The notes beneath the pieces were generated by a model. The model was not told the origin of the DNA. It did not search any database and saw only the letters and a list, made by a program, of their open reading frames with translations. The position numbers and the translations under genes were made by a program. Of a stretch of DNA of 37,071 nucleotides, positions 1-4,326 are shown one piece after another (the first letter of the stretch is position 1; each line of letters starts with the position of its first letter). Location: IMG/VR virus record IMGVR_UViG_3300030090_005624, positions 1,424-38,494 of that record; one strand, 5' to 3'. This DNA is from a virus.

Positions 1-22
1 AGATCACCCCCCAAAAGGTAGG

Positions 23-400
23 GTGCAGGTATACTATAACTTGCACAAAAAATGTTTGTCAATTAGGTACAAAGGAAAAGTCATCGAACACGCTCGCGAA
101 GTTACTTTGACAGATGCGAAGTTTCATGTTCAGCCTGCAGGCCGTGCGCGTGTACTTCGTGAAAAGAAAAAGAACGTGCACGCTTACGTTTCGGGAAAGT
201 TAAAAGAAAGTTTTTGGTTTACACAAGCACCCGCCTACGTTTGGACTGCTGAAAAGCGCGTGACATACAACCCATATAAAAACGAAACTTTCGTTGATAA
301 ATCAAACAACGAAATTGTAACCAGCGCAGAGGTTGTACATATTGCAGACAAAGTTATAACTGCTGGACAATTTGATCAAAAAAATCGTCGAGCTTGGTAG
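23..400 (+). CDS. Conserved phage hypothetical protein, 125 aa
   Basis: The reading frame opens with GTG at 23, preceded by an AAAAGG ribosome-binding site 4-5 nt upstream, and ends at TAG 398-400. The protein is basic and mixed alpha/beta in character. Its start (YYNLHKKCLS followed by KGKVIEHAREV) and an internal Arg/Lys-rich patch (RARVLREKKKNVHAYV) resemble a small hypothetical protein that I recall from marine tailed phages. No catalytic motif is visible. It is the only plus-strand gene in the first 4.3 kb and converges with the minus-strand array ending at 535. The true upstream context lies outside the window. Function unknown. Confidence 0.8.
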   Translation: MQVYYNLHKKCLSIRYKGKVIEHAREVTLTDAKFHVQPAGRARVLREKKKNVHAYVSGKLKESFWFTQAPAYVWTAEKRVTYNPYKNETFVDKSNNEIVTSAEVVHIADKVITAGQFDQKNRRAW

Positions 401-498
401 GTCGAATTGAGTGACAACTAAATACGAAACCAATAAATAGTAAATACAAAATCTCAAGCACTATGTAAACAATTATTAAAAAAATTAAATTTTATAAT

Positions 499-518
499 CG
501 GCGGGGCCCCCCGAGGGG
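499..518. repeat. GC-rich hairpin block (copy a)
   Basis: GGGGCCCC (503-510) overlaps a CCCC-CCGA-GGGG stem in a strongly AT-rich surrounding. It lies just past the stop codon of the minus-strand 53-aa gene and before the end of the plus-strand gene, so it could end transcription from either side. Similar GGGGCCCC-centred blocks occur near 1065, 2340 and 2650. Confidence 0.6.
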
Positions 519-519
519 T

Positions 520-535
520 TGGCACGGTTCTTGCT
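520..535 (+). promoter_or_regulatory. Perfect sigma-54 (-24/-12) sequence match
   Basis: TGGCAC-GGTTC-TTGCT, with GG at 521-522 and GC at 533-534 separated by exactly 10 nt, matches the RpoN consensus. It points rightwards into the antisense of the small gene 535-696, where no plus-strand gene is credible. It is either an antisense/regulatory promoter or a by-product of the GC-rich cassette next to it. Only the sequence match is certain. Confidence 0.4.
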
Positions 536-696
536 TAGTGCATCCAGCTGCCTCCCTCCAATGCGCTCCAATCGCGCTCCTCAGAAAAAACCTCCTCCAA
601 CTCCACCTCACCAGCGAAGTCGTGCTGCTTGGCCTCACGCGTCAGAGCCGCGTCCTGCTCATTCATCCAGTCGATATGCTTATCCTTTTCACTCAT
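535..696 (-). CDS. Small acidic hypothetical protein, 53 aa
   Basis: ATG at 696 runs to TAA at 535. The product (start MSEKDKHIDWMNEQD, end ALEGGSWMH) is acidic and probably helical. No family is recognised. The start is set by a TTGACT/TAAACT promoter whose -10 ends 9 nt before the ATG, with no room for a ribosome-binding site. It is the last gene of the minus-strand small-gene array and is followed by the GC-rich hairpin at 499-518. Confidence 0.65.
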   Translation of the reverse strand: MSEKDKHIDWMNEQDAALTREAKQHDFAGEVELEEVFSEERDWSALEGGSWMH

Positions 697-705
697 AACA
701 AAAAC

Positions 706-733
706 AGTTTAACAGAATTTAAAAAAAAGTCAA
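706..733 (-). promoter_or_regulatory. Sigma-70-like promoter of the 53-aa gene
   Basis: On the minus strand, -35 TTGACT (728-733), a 16-nt spacer and -10 TAAACT (706-711). The -10 ends 9 nt before the ATG at 696, so the transcript would be almost leaderless. Confidence 0.65.
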
Positions 734-742
734 CTAAAAAAA

Positions 743-964
743 TCAATCCGCGAGCGTGTCGTAGGGAACGAGATTGGCATAAGGGTCATCGCTCCAAACA
801 ACCTCACCCTTGAACGTGACGCAAGCGCCATTATCAAAGGCCAACTTAATGGCCTTTTCAAGACCATCGTGAGAACGCGGAAAACCAGCAGTGCCAAGCT
901 CCCACTCCACCTGATACATATCAGCCAACATTTCGTCGAACGAGTTCAGTTTCATATCTCTCAT
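743..964 (-). CDS. Small hypothetical protein, 73 aa
   Basis: It starts with ATGAGAGAT (MRD), the start signature shared by the array, and ends at TGA 743-745. The product is acidic and mixed, containing FDEMLADMYQVEWELG and a possible strand-rich C-terminal half (ACVTFKGEVVWSDD). Its promoter abuts the start codon. No known domain recognised. Probably an early-expressed host-takeover type gene, judged by context only. Confidence 0.75.
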   Translation of the reverse strand: MRDMKLNSFDEMLADMYQVEWELGTAGFPRSHDGLEKAIKLAFDNGACVTFKGEVVWSDDPYANLVPYDTLAD

Positions 965-974
965 AACGGAAAAC

Positions 975-1002
975 AGTATATCACACTTTCAGATAATTGC
1001 AA
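975..1002 (-). promoter_or_regulatory. Sigma-70-like leaderless promoter
   Basis: -35 TTGCAA (997-1002), 16-nt spacer, -10 TATACT (975-980), then 10 nt to the ATG at 964. Upstream on the minus strand lies an A-rich tract (about 1003-1034) that could act as an UP element, preceded by GC block b. Its closest relative in the window is the promoter at 2554-2581. Confidence 0.75.
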
Positions 1003-1042
1003 CCTTTTTTTTGCATTTTTATTTATTTTTTTTACACGCAAC

Positions 1043-1078
1043 TTGGCACGACATCTGCTGGCCAGGGGGGCCCCGCCC
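1043..1078. repeat. Regulatory cassette element b: TTGGCAC plus GGGGCCCC block
   Basis: Contains TGGCAC-GACAT-CTGCT (1044-1059), a one-mismatch version of the sigma-54 consensus, and GGGGCCCC (1067-1074). Element d at 2623-2667 has the same order and orientation. Short inverted repeats (TGGC/GCCA) suggest structure in RNA. It lies between the end of the 67-aa gene and the promoter of the next gene. Confidence 0.6.
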
Positions 1079-1107
1079 AAAGTTGTCAAGTTTTATTTTA
1101 GGAAGGC

Positions 1108-1126
1108 GGCTAGGATTAACCTAGCC
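1108..1126. terminator. Perfect 7-bp stem hairpin
   Basis: GGCTAGG-ATTAA-CCTAGCC, a 7-bp stem with a 5-nt loop, placed 15 nt after the stop of the minus-strand 67-aa gene. The downstream minus sequence is AT-rich without a pure T-run, so termination strength is uncertain. Confidence 0.6.
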
Positions 1127-1141
1127 ACCTCCCATCGAACC

Positions 1142-1345
1142 CTACATGATGTTGATGCCTTGGCGCTTGAACCATCGGCGCAACTCGTGGATTGCCTTTT
1201 CGCTCGGGTGAGCGAGGTACGGCGTGACCTCTGGGTTTGGGGAAAAGTAGAACGTGCCTTTCCTTGTAGGCTCGAGACGAAAGCCGAGCTTCAGCGCTTT
1301 GCGCTCGATTTTTTTGTAGGTAGAAGATTGATGCTTGTTTGCCAT
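1142..1345 (-). CDS. Small basic hypothetical protein, 67 aa
   Basis: ATG at 1345 is chosen over an upstream TTG because AAAGGA lies 9 nt before it. The product is strongly basic: an N-terminal KHQSSTYKKIERKALK helix, a central GTFYFSPNP turn and a C-terminal helix (HELRRWFKRQGINIM). The charge would suit nucleic-acid binding, but no family is recognised. It follows the 81-aa gene by 24 nt with its own ribosome-binding site, so the two share one promoter. It is followed by the hairpin at 1108-1126. Confidence 0.7.
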   Translation of the reverse strand: MANKHQSSTYKKIERKALKLGFRLEPTRKGTFYFSPNPEVTPYLAHPSEKAIHELRRWFKRQGINIM

Positions 1346-1369
1346 ACTCAATTATCCTTTGTAACATTA

Positions 1370-1615
1370 TTATTTTCCGAAGTAGTCGTGGTCTACAAAA
1401 GCTCGGTCAACTCCAACAACTTCCCAAACGTCTCCGTTTGTCCATTGATTATTGAACTTCTCAGCCTCAAAAAGTTTGACCATGTCCTCCTGCTTTGTTT
1501 CGATTGGAAACGTGGTGTGAACTCGGGTGCAGCTTGCATGGATATGCTCGCCTGTAAACTCAGGATTTCTGCGGGTCTTAAAAACTATATTCCAGAATTC
1601 TTTCTTTTCTCTCAT
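1370..1615 (-). CDS. Small hypothetical protein, 81 aa
   Basis: The start at 1615 gives MREKKEFWN and matches the ATGAGAGA signature of the array. A longer in-frame start at 1654 would run through the promoter and is rejected. The product has a strand-rich middle and ends with VWEVVGVDRAFVDHDYFGK. No known domain recognised. First gene of a two-gene unit with 1142-1345. Confidence 0.7.
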   Translation of the reverse strand: MREKKEFWNIVFKTRRNPEFTGEHIHASCTRVHTTFPIETKQEDMVKLFEAEKFNNQWTNGDVWEVVGVDRAFVDHDYFGK

Positions 1616-1625
1616 AACTTCAAAC

Positions 1626-1654
1626 AGTCTATCACAATTTTCTCCAAAAGTCAA
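1626..1654 (-). promoter_or_regulatory. Sigma-70-like leaderless promoter
   Basis: -35 TTGACT (1649-1654), 17-nt spacer, -10 TAGACT (1626-1631), 10 nt to the ATG at 1615. Confidence 0.75.
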
Positions 1655-1663
1655 GAACTTTTT

Positions 1664-1837
1664 TTACCTTTCGTCGAGCATATCTTCGTGGCAGTCGGTG
1701 CAGATCGTCCCGTGGTCGCATGGATTCCACCACCTCCAAACTTCGATTTCTCCACCCCATTGGCTCTTGGCTCCATCTTCTCTCTGGCACACTTGGCAAA
1801 CCAGTACTTCTTCATTTTTTGTTGTCATTTCTCTCAT
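1664..1837 (-). CDS. Small cysteine-rich, probably zinc-binding protein, 57 aa
   Basis: This ORF runs from ATG 1837 (MREMTTKNEEV) to TAA 1664. It has Cys14 and Cys17 in a CxxC knuckle, then Cys40, His42, and a second CxxC (Cys46, Cys49) followed by His50. That arrangement fits one treble-clef or zinc-ribbon-like site, with aromatic residues (IEVWRWWNP) between the knuckles. It starts with the array's ATGAGAGA signature and has its own abutting promoter. Possible roles include binding a host protein or nucleic acid; none can be assigned. Confidence 0.7.
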   Translation of the reverse strand: MREMTTKNEEVLVCQVCQREDGAKSQWGGEIEVWRWWNPCDHGTICTDCHEDMLDER

Positions 1838-1847
1838 AACTCAAAAC

Positions 1848-1877
1848 AGTCTATCACAATTCTTTTCAAAAGTCAAC
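1848..1877 (-). promoter_or_regulatory. Sigma-70-like leaderless promoter
   Basis: -35 TTGACT (1872-1877), 18-nt spacer, -10 TAGACT (1848-1853), 10 nt to the ATG at 1837. Confidence 0.7.
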
Positions 1878-1880
1878 ACT

Positions 1881-2087
1881 TTATTTCAACTTTTTTTCCA
1901 TGTGGTCAGCCCATTCTTTGGCTCGCCTTTCGCGGTCTGCGATTGCCAACATCGGAAAATCTTTGTCCTTTTGCGTTGGTGGTAGTGTGAACATTCCGCG
2001 TTTGAATTGTTCCCACGTTGGGCGGTCGATTGGGTGAATGTTTTCCCATGCTCGTTTCAGTGCTTTTCTTTGTTCTATTTCTCTCAT
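1881..2087 (-). CDS. Small basic hypothetical protein, 68 aa
   Basis: ATG at 2087 (MREIEQRKALKRAWENI) is preferred over an upstream in-frame ATG at 2120, because a promoter lies between the two. The product is rich in Lys, Arg and Glu and probably helical at both ends (last residues AKEWADHMEKKLK). No known domain recognised. Only 3 nt separate its stop from the -35 of the next gene's promoter. Confidence 0.7.
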   Translation of the reverse strand: MREIEQRKALKRAWENIHPIDRPTWEQFKRGMFTLPPTQKDKDFPMLAIADRERRAKEWADHMEKKLK

Positions 2088-2097
2088 GTCGGTATCT

Positions 2098-2125
2098 AGT
2101 ATACAGATTTTTTTGATCAAGTCAA
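2098..2125 (-). promoter_or_regulatory. Sigma-70-like leaderless promoter
   Basis: -35 TTGACT (2120-2125), 16-nt spacer, -10 TATACT (2098-2103), 10 nt to the ATG at 2087. It begins 3 nt beyond the stop of the 36-aa gene. Confidence 0.75.
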
Positions 2126-2128
2126 GTC

Positions 2129-2239
2129 TTAAAACGGTATTTTGTTGACTAAAAAGTCAACTGCCTTGTCGATGAATTCGTTCGTGGCATCAACCGCCTT
2201 TTCGATTTTTTCGTTGAGTTTGTCTATCACGTTCAACAT
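2129..2239 (-). CDS. Micropeptide, 36 aa
   Basis: ATG 2239 to TAA 2129 encodes MLNVIDKLNEKIEKAVD, continuing with a second heptad-like stretch ending FLVNKIPF. It is one amphipathic helix with alternating hydrophobic and charged residues. Its own promoter (TTTAAT -10 ending 6 nt before the ATG) and the lack of any alternative gene here support it. Such a helix could bind a membrane surface or a host protein; function unknown. Confidence 0.55.
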   Translation of the reverse strand: MLNVIDKLNEKIEKAVDATNEFIDKAVDFLVNKIPF

Positions 2240-2245
2240 GCGTAT

Positions 2246-2274
2246 ATTAAACCACAGATTGACCCGAAAGTCAA
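2246..2274 (-). promoter_or_regulatory. Sigma-70-like leaderless promoter
   Basis: -35 TTGACT (2269-2274), 17-nt spacer, -10 TTTAAT (2246-2251), 6 nt to the ATG at 2239. It shares a TCAATC...TGGTTTAAT core with the promoter at 4006-4034. Upstream on the minus strand are an A-rich tract and GC block c. Confidence 0.7.
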
Positions 2275-2314
2275 CACTTTATTTCATCTTTTTTTTCTTT
2301 TTTTTATCTGATAA

Positions 2315-2357
2315 TGAGACACAGTCTCAACGCGGCGGGGCCCCCGCTGAGCGCGGG
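2315..2357. repeat. Regulatory cassette element c: two hairpins around GGGGCCCC
   Basis: TGAGAC-ACA-GTCTCA (2315-2329) is a perfect 6-bp stem. It is followed by GGGGCCCC and CCCGC-TGAGC-GCGGG (2343-2357). The pair sits between the stop of the 56-aa gene and the A-tract/promoter of the 36-aa gene, the same place that blocks b and d occupy. Confidence 0.65.
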
Positions 2358-2372
2358 TACGTCAACTATTTT

Positions 2373-2543
2373 TTATTCGCACTCCCAACACATGAAATTT
2401 TCAAGGTTGTGCCATTCGGCAGCTTCATCGTGGTCGATGTGGTGCTGCTCGCCGCATCCGCAACAAGTGCAGGAAACCAGTTCAGTGTGAGCATAGAAGT
2501 TGGACTCAAAAACCTCTTCGCAAGTAATGTTCATATCTCTCAT
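2373..2543 (-). CDS. Small Cys/His-rich, probably zinc-binding protein, 56 aa
   Basis: ATG 2543 to TAA 2373. It begins MRDMNITCEEVFESN. The NxxCEEVFExN stretch recurs in the 56-aa product of 3790-3960, so the two share an N-terminal segment. The middle carries Cys25, Cys27, Cys28, Cys30 and His34, His35, His38, and the C-terminus a CxxC (Cys52, Cys55), enough ligands for one or two zinc ions. The dense cysteines argue for an intracellular protein. Function unknown. Confidence 0.7.
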   Translation of the reverse strand: MRDMNITCEEVFESNFYAHTELVSCTCCGCGEQHHIDHDEAAEWHNLENFMCWECE

Positions 2544-2553
2544 AACTGGAAAC

Positions 2554-2581
2554 AGTATAGCACAGTCTCAGAGAATTGCAA
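2554..2581 (-). promoter_or_regulatory. Sigma-70-like leaderless promoter
   Basis: -35 TTGCAA (2576-2581), 16-nt spacer, -10 TATACT (2554-2559), 10 nt to the ATG at 2543. An A-tract (about 2594-2611) and element d lie upstream on the minus strand. Confidence 0.75.
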
Positions 2582-2622
2582 CACTTTATTTCACTTTTTT
2601 TATTTTTTTTTAGCCCATGACT

Positions 2623-2667
2623 TGGCACACAACATGCTGTGCCTGGGGGGCCCCGCCCGAGGGCGGG
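2623..2667. repeat. Regulatory cassette element d: two hairpins around GGGGCCCC
   Basis: GGCACA-N8-TGTGCC (2624-2643) is followed by GGGGCCCC and the stem CCCGCCC-GA-GGGCGGG (2652-2667). TGGCAC-ACAAC-ATGCT (2623-2638) also resembles a sigma-54 element with one mismatch in the -12 box. Placed 15 nt past the hydrolase stop, it could terminate that transcript before the next promoter. Confidence 0.65.
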
Positions 2668-2682
2668 TGTGTCAACTACTTT

Positions 2683-3153
2683 TTATAGTTTATAAAAAGC
2701 GTGCTGACCGATTACCTTGACGGGTTTCTGTCCCTTTGCCCAGTACGGTTTCTTTTTCATCCACGTTGCGTGGTAGTGGTTGGCGTAGCCAATGAACTGG
2801 CGTGACAAACTCTTGACGTTCTTCGCCACGGTGATGGCGTAGCTTGCCTGTGGTGTCTTGAGTAGATGCTCAAGATCTTTAACGCTCTTGCCATTCCAAC
2901 AACTGAACTGCCACTTCTTGAGGCAAACCTCTGTTGGTGTTCGTTTACGTTCAAACGCTCGCTGCGCTATGCACGCACCAACCGCATACATACCAGCCTC
3001 ACCCTCACCTCTAGCCTCTGCTAGTATAGTAATGGCAACCACCTTAACCTCATGAGTTAACTGATGGTTTTTATGTGTGTGATTAGCTTGTGCGCTAGTC
3101 CACCACAACAAGCAACTGCTTACAGTCAACGCCGTGGCGCAAGTGCGTGGCAT
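2683..3153 (-). CDS. SleB/CwlJ-family cell-wall hydrolase with signal peptide (probable endolysin)
   Basis: This is a Hydrolase_2 (SleB-like) peptidoglycan-cleaving domain. The motifs are AEARGEGEAGMYAVGACIAQR, PTEVCLKKWQFSCWN and the C-terminal YANHYHATW followed by IGQHAFYKL. The Glu in AEARGE is the usual catalytic candidate. The start at 3153 has GATAGG 7 nt upstream and gives a short signal peptide (MPRTCATALTVSS, hydrophobic core, SAQA cleavage site), so export by Sec is likely. An in-frame ATG at 3198 would add 15 residues but has no ribosome-binding site. It probably degrades the host wall at lysis, although it sits in the early-type array, far from the virion genes. Confidence 0.85.
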   Translation of the reverse strand: MPRTCATALTVSSCLLWWTSAQANHTHKNHQLTHEVKVVAITILAEARGEGEAGMYAVGACIAQRAFERKRTPTEVCLKKWQFSCWNGKSVKDLEHLLKTPQASYAITVAKNVKSLSRQFIGYANHYHATWMKKKPYWAKGQKPVKVIGQHAFYKL

Positions 3154-3304
3154 CTTGTAACCTATCTTGATTAGCTTCAACAAAGTCTTGAGTAACATAG
3201 TAATTCTTTTTTTTAAGTTTATGATTATTTTTATCTATTAAGGCAAATGCAGTATTGTCATTTACTACTGTCAACAACCAACCGAGGTCAGAGGATGTAG
3301 TCAT
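3095..3304 (-). CDS. Possible small overlapping gene, 69 aa
   Basis: ATG 3304 lies 17 nt inside the end of the acidic gene and directly after a GAGGAGGAGG run that could pair with 16S rRNA, which suggests translational coupling. The product includes DLGWLLTVVNDNTAFALID and KNYYVTQDFVEANQDRLQD, which read like real protein. Its last 59 nt overlap the hydrolase start in another frame. It explains an otherwise empty 130-nt gap, but its small size and double overlap keep this a moderate call. Function unknown. Confidence 0.4.
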   Translation of the reverse strand: MTTSSDLGWLLTVVNDNTAFALIDKNNHKLKKKNYYVTQDFVEANQDRLQDATHLRHGVDCKQLLVVVD

Positions 3305-3554
3305 CCTCCTCCTCGTCGGCGTACTCGTCATCACGTTCCCAGCTAAAGCGTTCGCTTGGATCGCGTCCGATGCTCATGTCGATGATATTCTCATCGTTAG
3401 AGTCTCCAACGTAATCATCGTATGGGTTAGTACCCATGATGTCACGTTCACAATCAATCTCGTCCTGCGATGCGTAGTTGTTCGCAGAGTAGTGTTCAGC
3501 GTTTATGATATTATCGTCCATAACTTCGTTTAATGTATCAGAAAAATTGTCCAT
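3288..3554 (-). CDS. Highly acidic hypothetical protein, 88 aa
   Basis: ATG 3554 has AAAAGG 6 nt upstream; an upstream TTG is rejected. It follows the 57-aa gene by 15 nt and shares its promoter. The product is extremely acidic, with DDEYADEEEDDYIL at the C-terminus and Asp/Asn-rich low-complexity sequence throughout. Its charge resembles DNA-mimic phage proteins, but that is only an analogy from composition. No family recognised. Confidence 0.7.
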   Translation of the reverse strand: MDNFSDTLNEVMDDNIINAEHYSANNYASQDEIDCERDIMGTNPYDDYVGDSNDENIIDMSIGRDPSERFSWERDDEYADEEEDDYIL

Positions 3555-3569
3555 TGTCAACCTTTTATT

Positions 3570-3743
3570 TTATGCTTCCAAGTATTTCACGCAGTCCTCA
3601 ACAGACCAATCATTTCTCATGGCCCATTCAACCGCACCTTCAACGTCGCAGTATTGGCGTACTTCGTCGCACACCAAAGACTCAACTTCAGCCAAGAACT
3701 TCTGGGAGTTCAACTCGTTCATCGTATGTGGATTATCTCTCAT
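3570..3743 (-). CDS. Small acidic hypothetical protein, 57 aa
   Basis: ATG 3743 (MRDNPHTMNELNSQ) to TAA 3570. The product is acidic and helical, with Cys25, Cys32 and Cys51. The end, EWAMRNDWSVEDCVKYLEA, looks like a compact helical hairpin of UBA/CUE type, but this is not certain. It starts with the array's ATGAGAGA signature and is the first gene of a unit with 3288-3554. Function unknown. Confidence 0.7.
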   Translation of the reverse strand: MRDNPHTMNELNSQKFLAEVESLVCDEVRQYCDVEGAVEWAMRNDWSVEDCVKYLEA

Positions 3744-3753
3744 AACGGGAATC

Positions 3754-3781
3754 AGTATATCAGATTTTTTTGAAAAGTCAA
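3754..3781 (-). promoter_or_regulatory. Sigma-70-like leaderless promoter
   Basis: -35 TTGACT (3776-3781), 16-nt spacer, -10 TATACT (3754-3759), 10 nt to the ATG at 3743. Confidence 0.75.
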
Positions 3782-3789
3782 CCTTTTTT

Positions 3790-3960
3790 TTACTTTTTTA
3801 TGTCAACTCCGAGGGCATTCCAGAACGCCTCTTCAGCGTATGCTCGCATCCATTCGGCATCCTCGTCCTGCGCTTTGATGGCATCATTCTGCCACTCATC
3901 ACACATTGCATTCAACTCGAAGACCTCTTCACAACTCAGGTTATCAAACGTAGTATTCAT
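3790..3960 (-). CDS. Small acidic hypothetical protein, 56 aa
   Basis: ATG 3960 to TAA 3790 encodes MNTTFDNLSCEEVFELN, then an acidic, helical, Trp-rich remainder (DAEWMRAYAEEAFWNALG). The N-terminal CEEVFE motif is shared with the product of 2373-2543. Unlike its neighbours it has a leader of about 40 nt between -10 and start and lacks the ATGAGAGA signature. First gene of the array on this strand. Function unknown. Confidence 0.65.
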   Translation of the reverse strand: MNTTFDNLSCEEVFELNAMCDEWQNDAIKAQDEDAEWMRAYAEEAFWNALGVDIKK

Positions 3961-4005
3961 TTTTTTATTCGTTAGGCGGTGGGCTTTCCCTCACTCGCTG
4001 GAAAC

Positions 4006-4034
4006 ATTAAACCATGGATTGAGGAAAAAGTCAA
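4006..4034 (-). promoter_or_regulatory. Sigma-70-like promoter with longer leader
   Basis: -35 TTGACT (4029-4034), 17-nt spacer, -10 TTTAAT (4006-4011), 45 nt to the ATG at 3960. An A-rich tract (about 4048-4065) lies upstream on the minus strand, then the hairpin element at 4078-4093. Confidence 0.7.
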
Positions 4035-4077
4035 CACCTAAAACAACTTTTTTTTATTTTTTTTTCGTGCGTCGCAT

Positions 4078-4128
4078 AGCACATGCCGTGCCAACACACC
4101 CCGTTTTTTCAAAAAAATTGACGCGTCA
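4078..4128. promoter_or_regulatory. Intergenic element e: TTGGCAC repeat and 10-bp palindrome
   Basis: On the minus strand TGGCAC-GGCAT-GTGCT (4078-4093) repeats the motif of elements b and d in the opposite orientation; it also forms a GCAC/GTGC stem. TGACGCGTCA (4119-4128) is a perfect palindrome followed on the minus strand by a T-run. The gap 3961-4326 holds no gene. It carries the promoter at 4006-4034, this element and the sigma-54 promoter at 4299-4314; I see nothing else defined in it. Confidence 0.45.
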
Positions 4129-4298
4129 GGTGGGGCTACGCAGGGGTACGGCCTATTTTTCAATATCGACTAGAGTCTCCCACAAACCAAATAAAGCTAG
4201 ACACAAAAAAAATCCGAGCCCGCATCTCCCCAGACAGAATGTATAAAAAACAACAGAGAAGAAATTAAAATCCCGCGAATACTCTAATAAAAATAAAA

Positions 4299-4314
4299 TG
4301 GCACAATATTTGCT
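4299..4314 (+). promoter_or_regulatory. Perfect sigma-54 (RpoN) promoter of the ammonium transporter
   Basis: TGGCAC-AATAT-TTGCT matches the -24/-12 consensus at every conserved base, with GG (4300-4301) and GC (4312-4313) 10 nt apart. Transcription would start near 4324-4326, directly at the transporter ATG (4327). Bacterial ammonium transporters are classically driven by sigma-54 with NtrC. No convincing NtrC site was seen upstream, so the activator is unknown. Confidence 0.8.
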
Positions 4315-4326
4315 AATAAAAAAATA

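Noticed and set aside
538-813. Plus-strand open frame beginning at the sigma-54 match
   Set aside because: It starts with GTG without a ribosome-binding site and is antisense to two better supported minus-strand genes.
1044-1059. TGGCAC-N5-CTGCT as a functional sigma-54 promoter
   Set aside because: It has one mismatch in the -12 box, lies in a dyad-containing cassette and has no plus-strand gene downstream. It is kept only as part of repeat element b.
869-1990. Long plus-strand open frame of 373 codons
   Set aside because: It is antisense to at least four credible minus-strand genes with promoters and runs through their intergenic A-tracts. Its product has poly-Phe and low-complexity stretches typical of a shadow frame.
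2142-2720. Plus-strand open frame of 192 codons
   Set aside because: It crosses two promoters, two hairpin blocks and T-runs and is antisense to the zinc-knuckle gene; the product contains poly-Phe runs.
3505-4246. Plus-strand open frames of 156 and 158 codons
   Set aside because: They are antisense to the 57- and 56-aa genes and to their promoters and contain poly-Phe segments.
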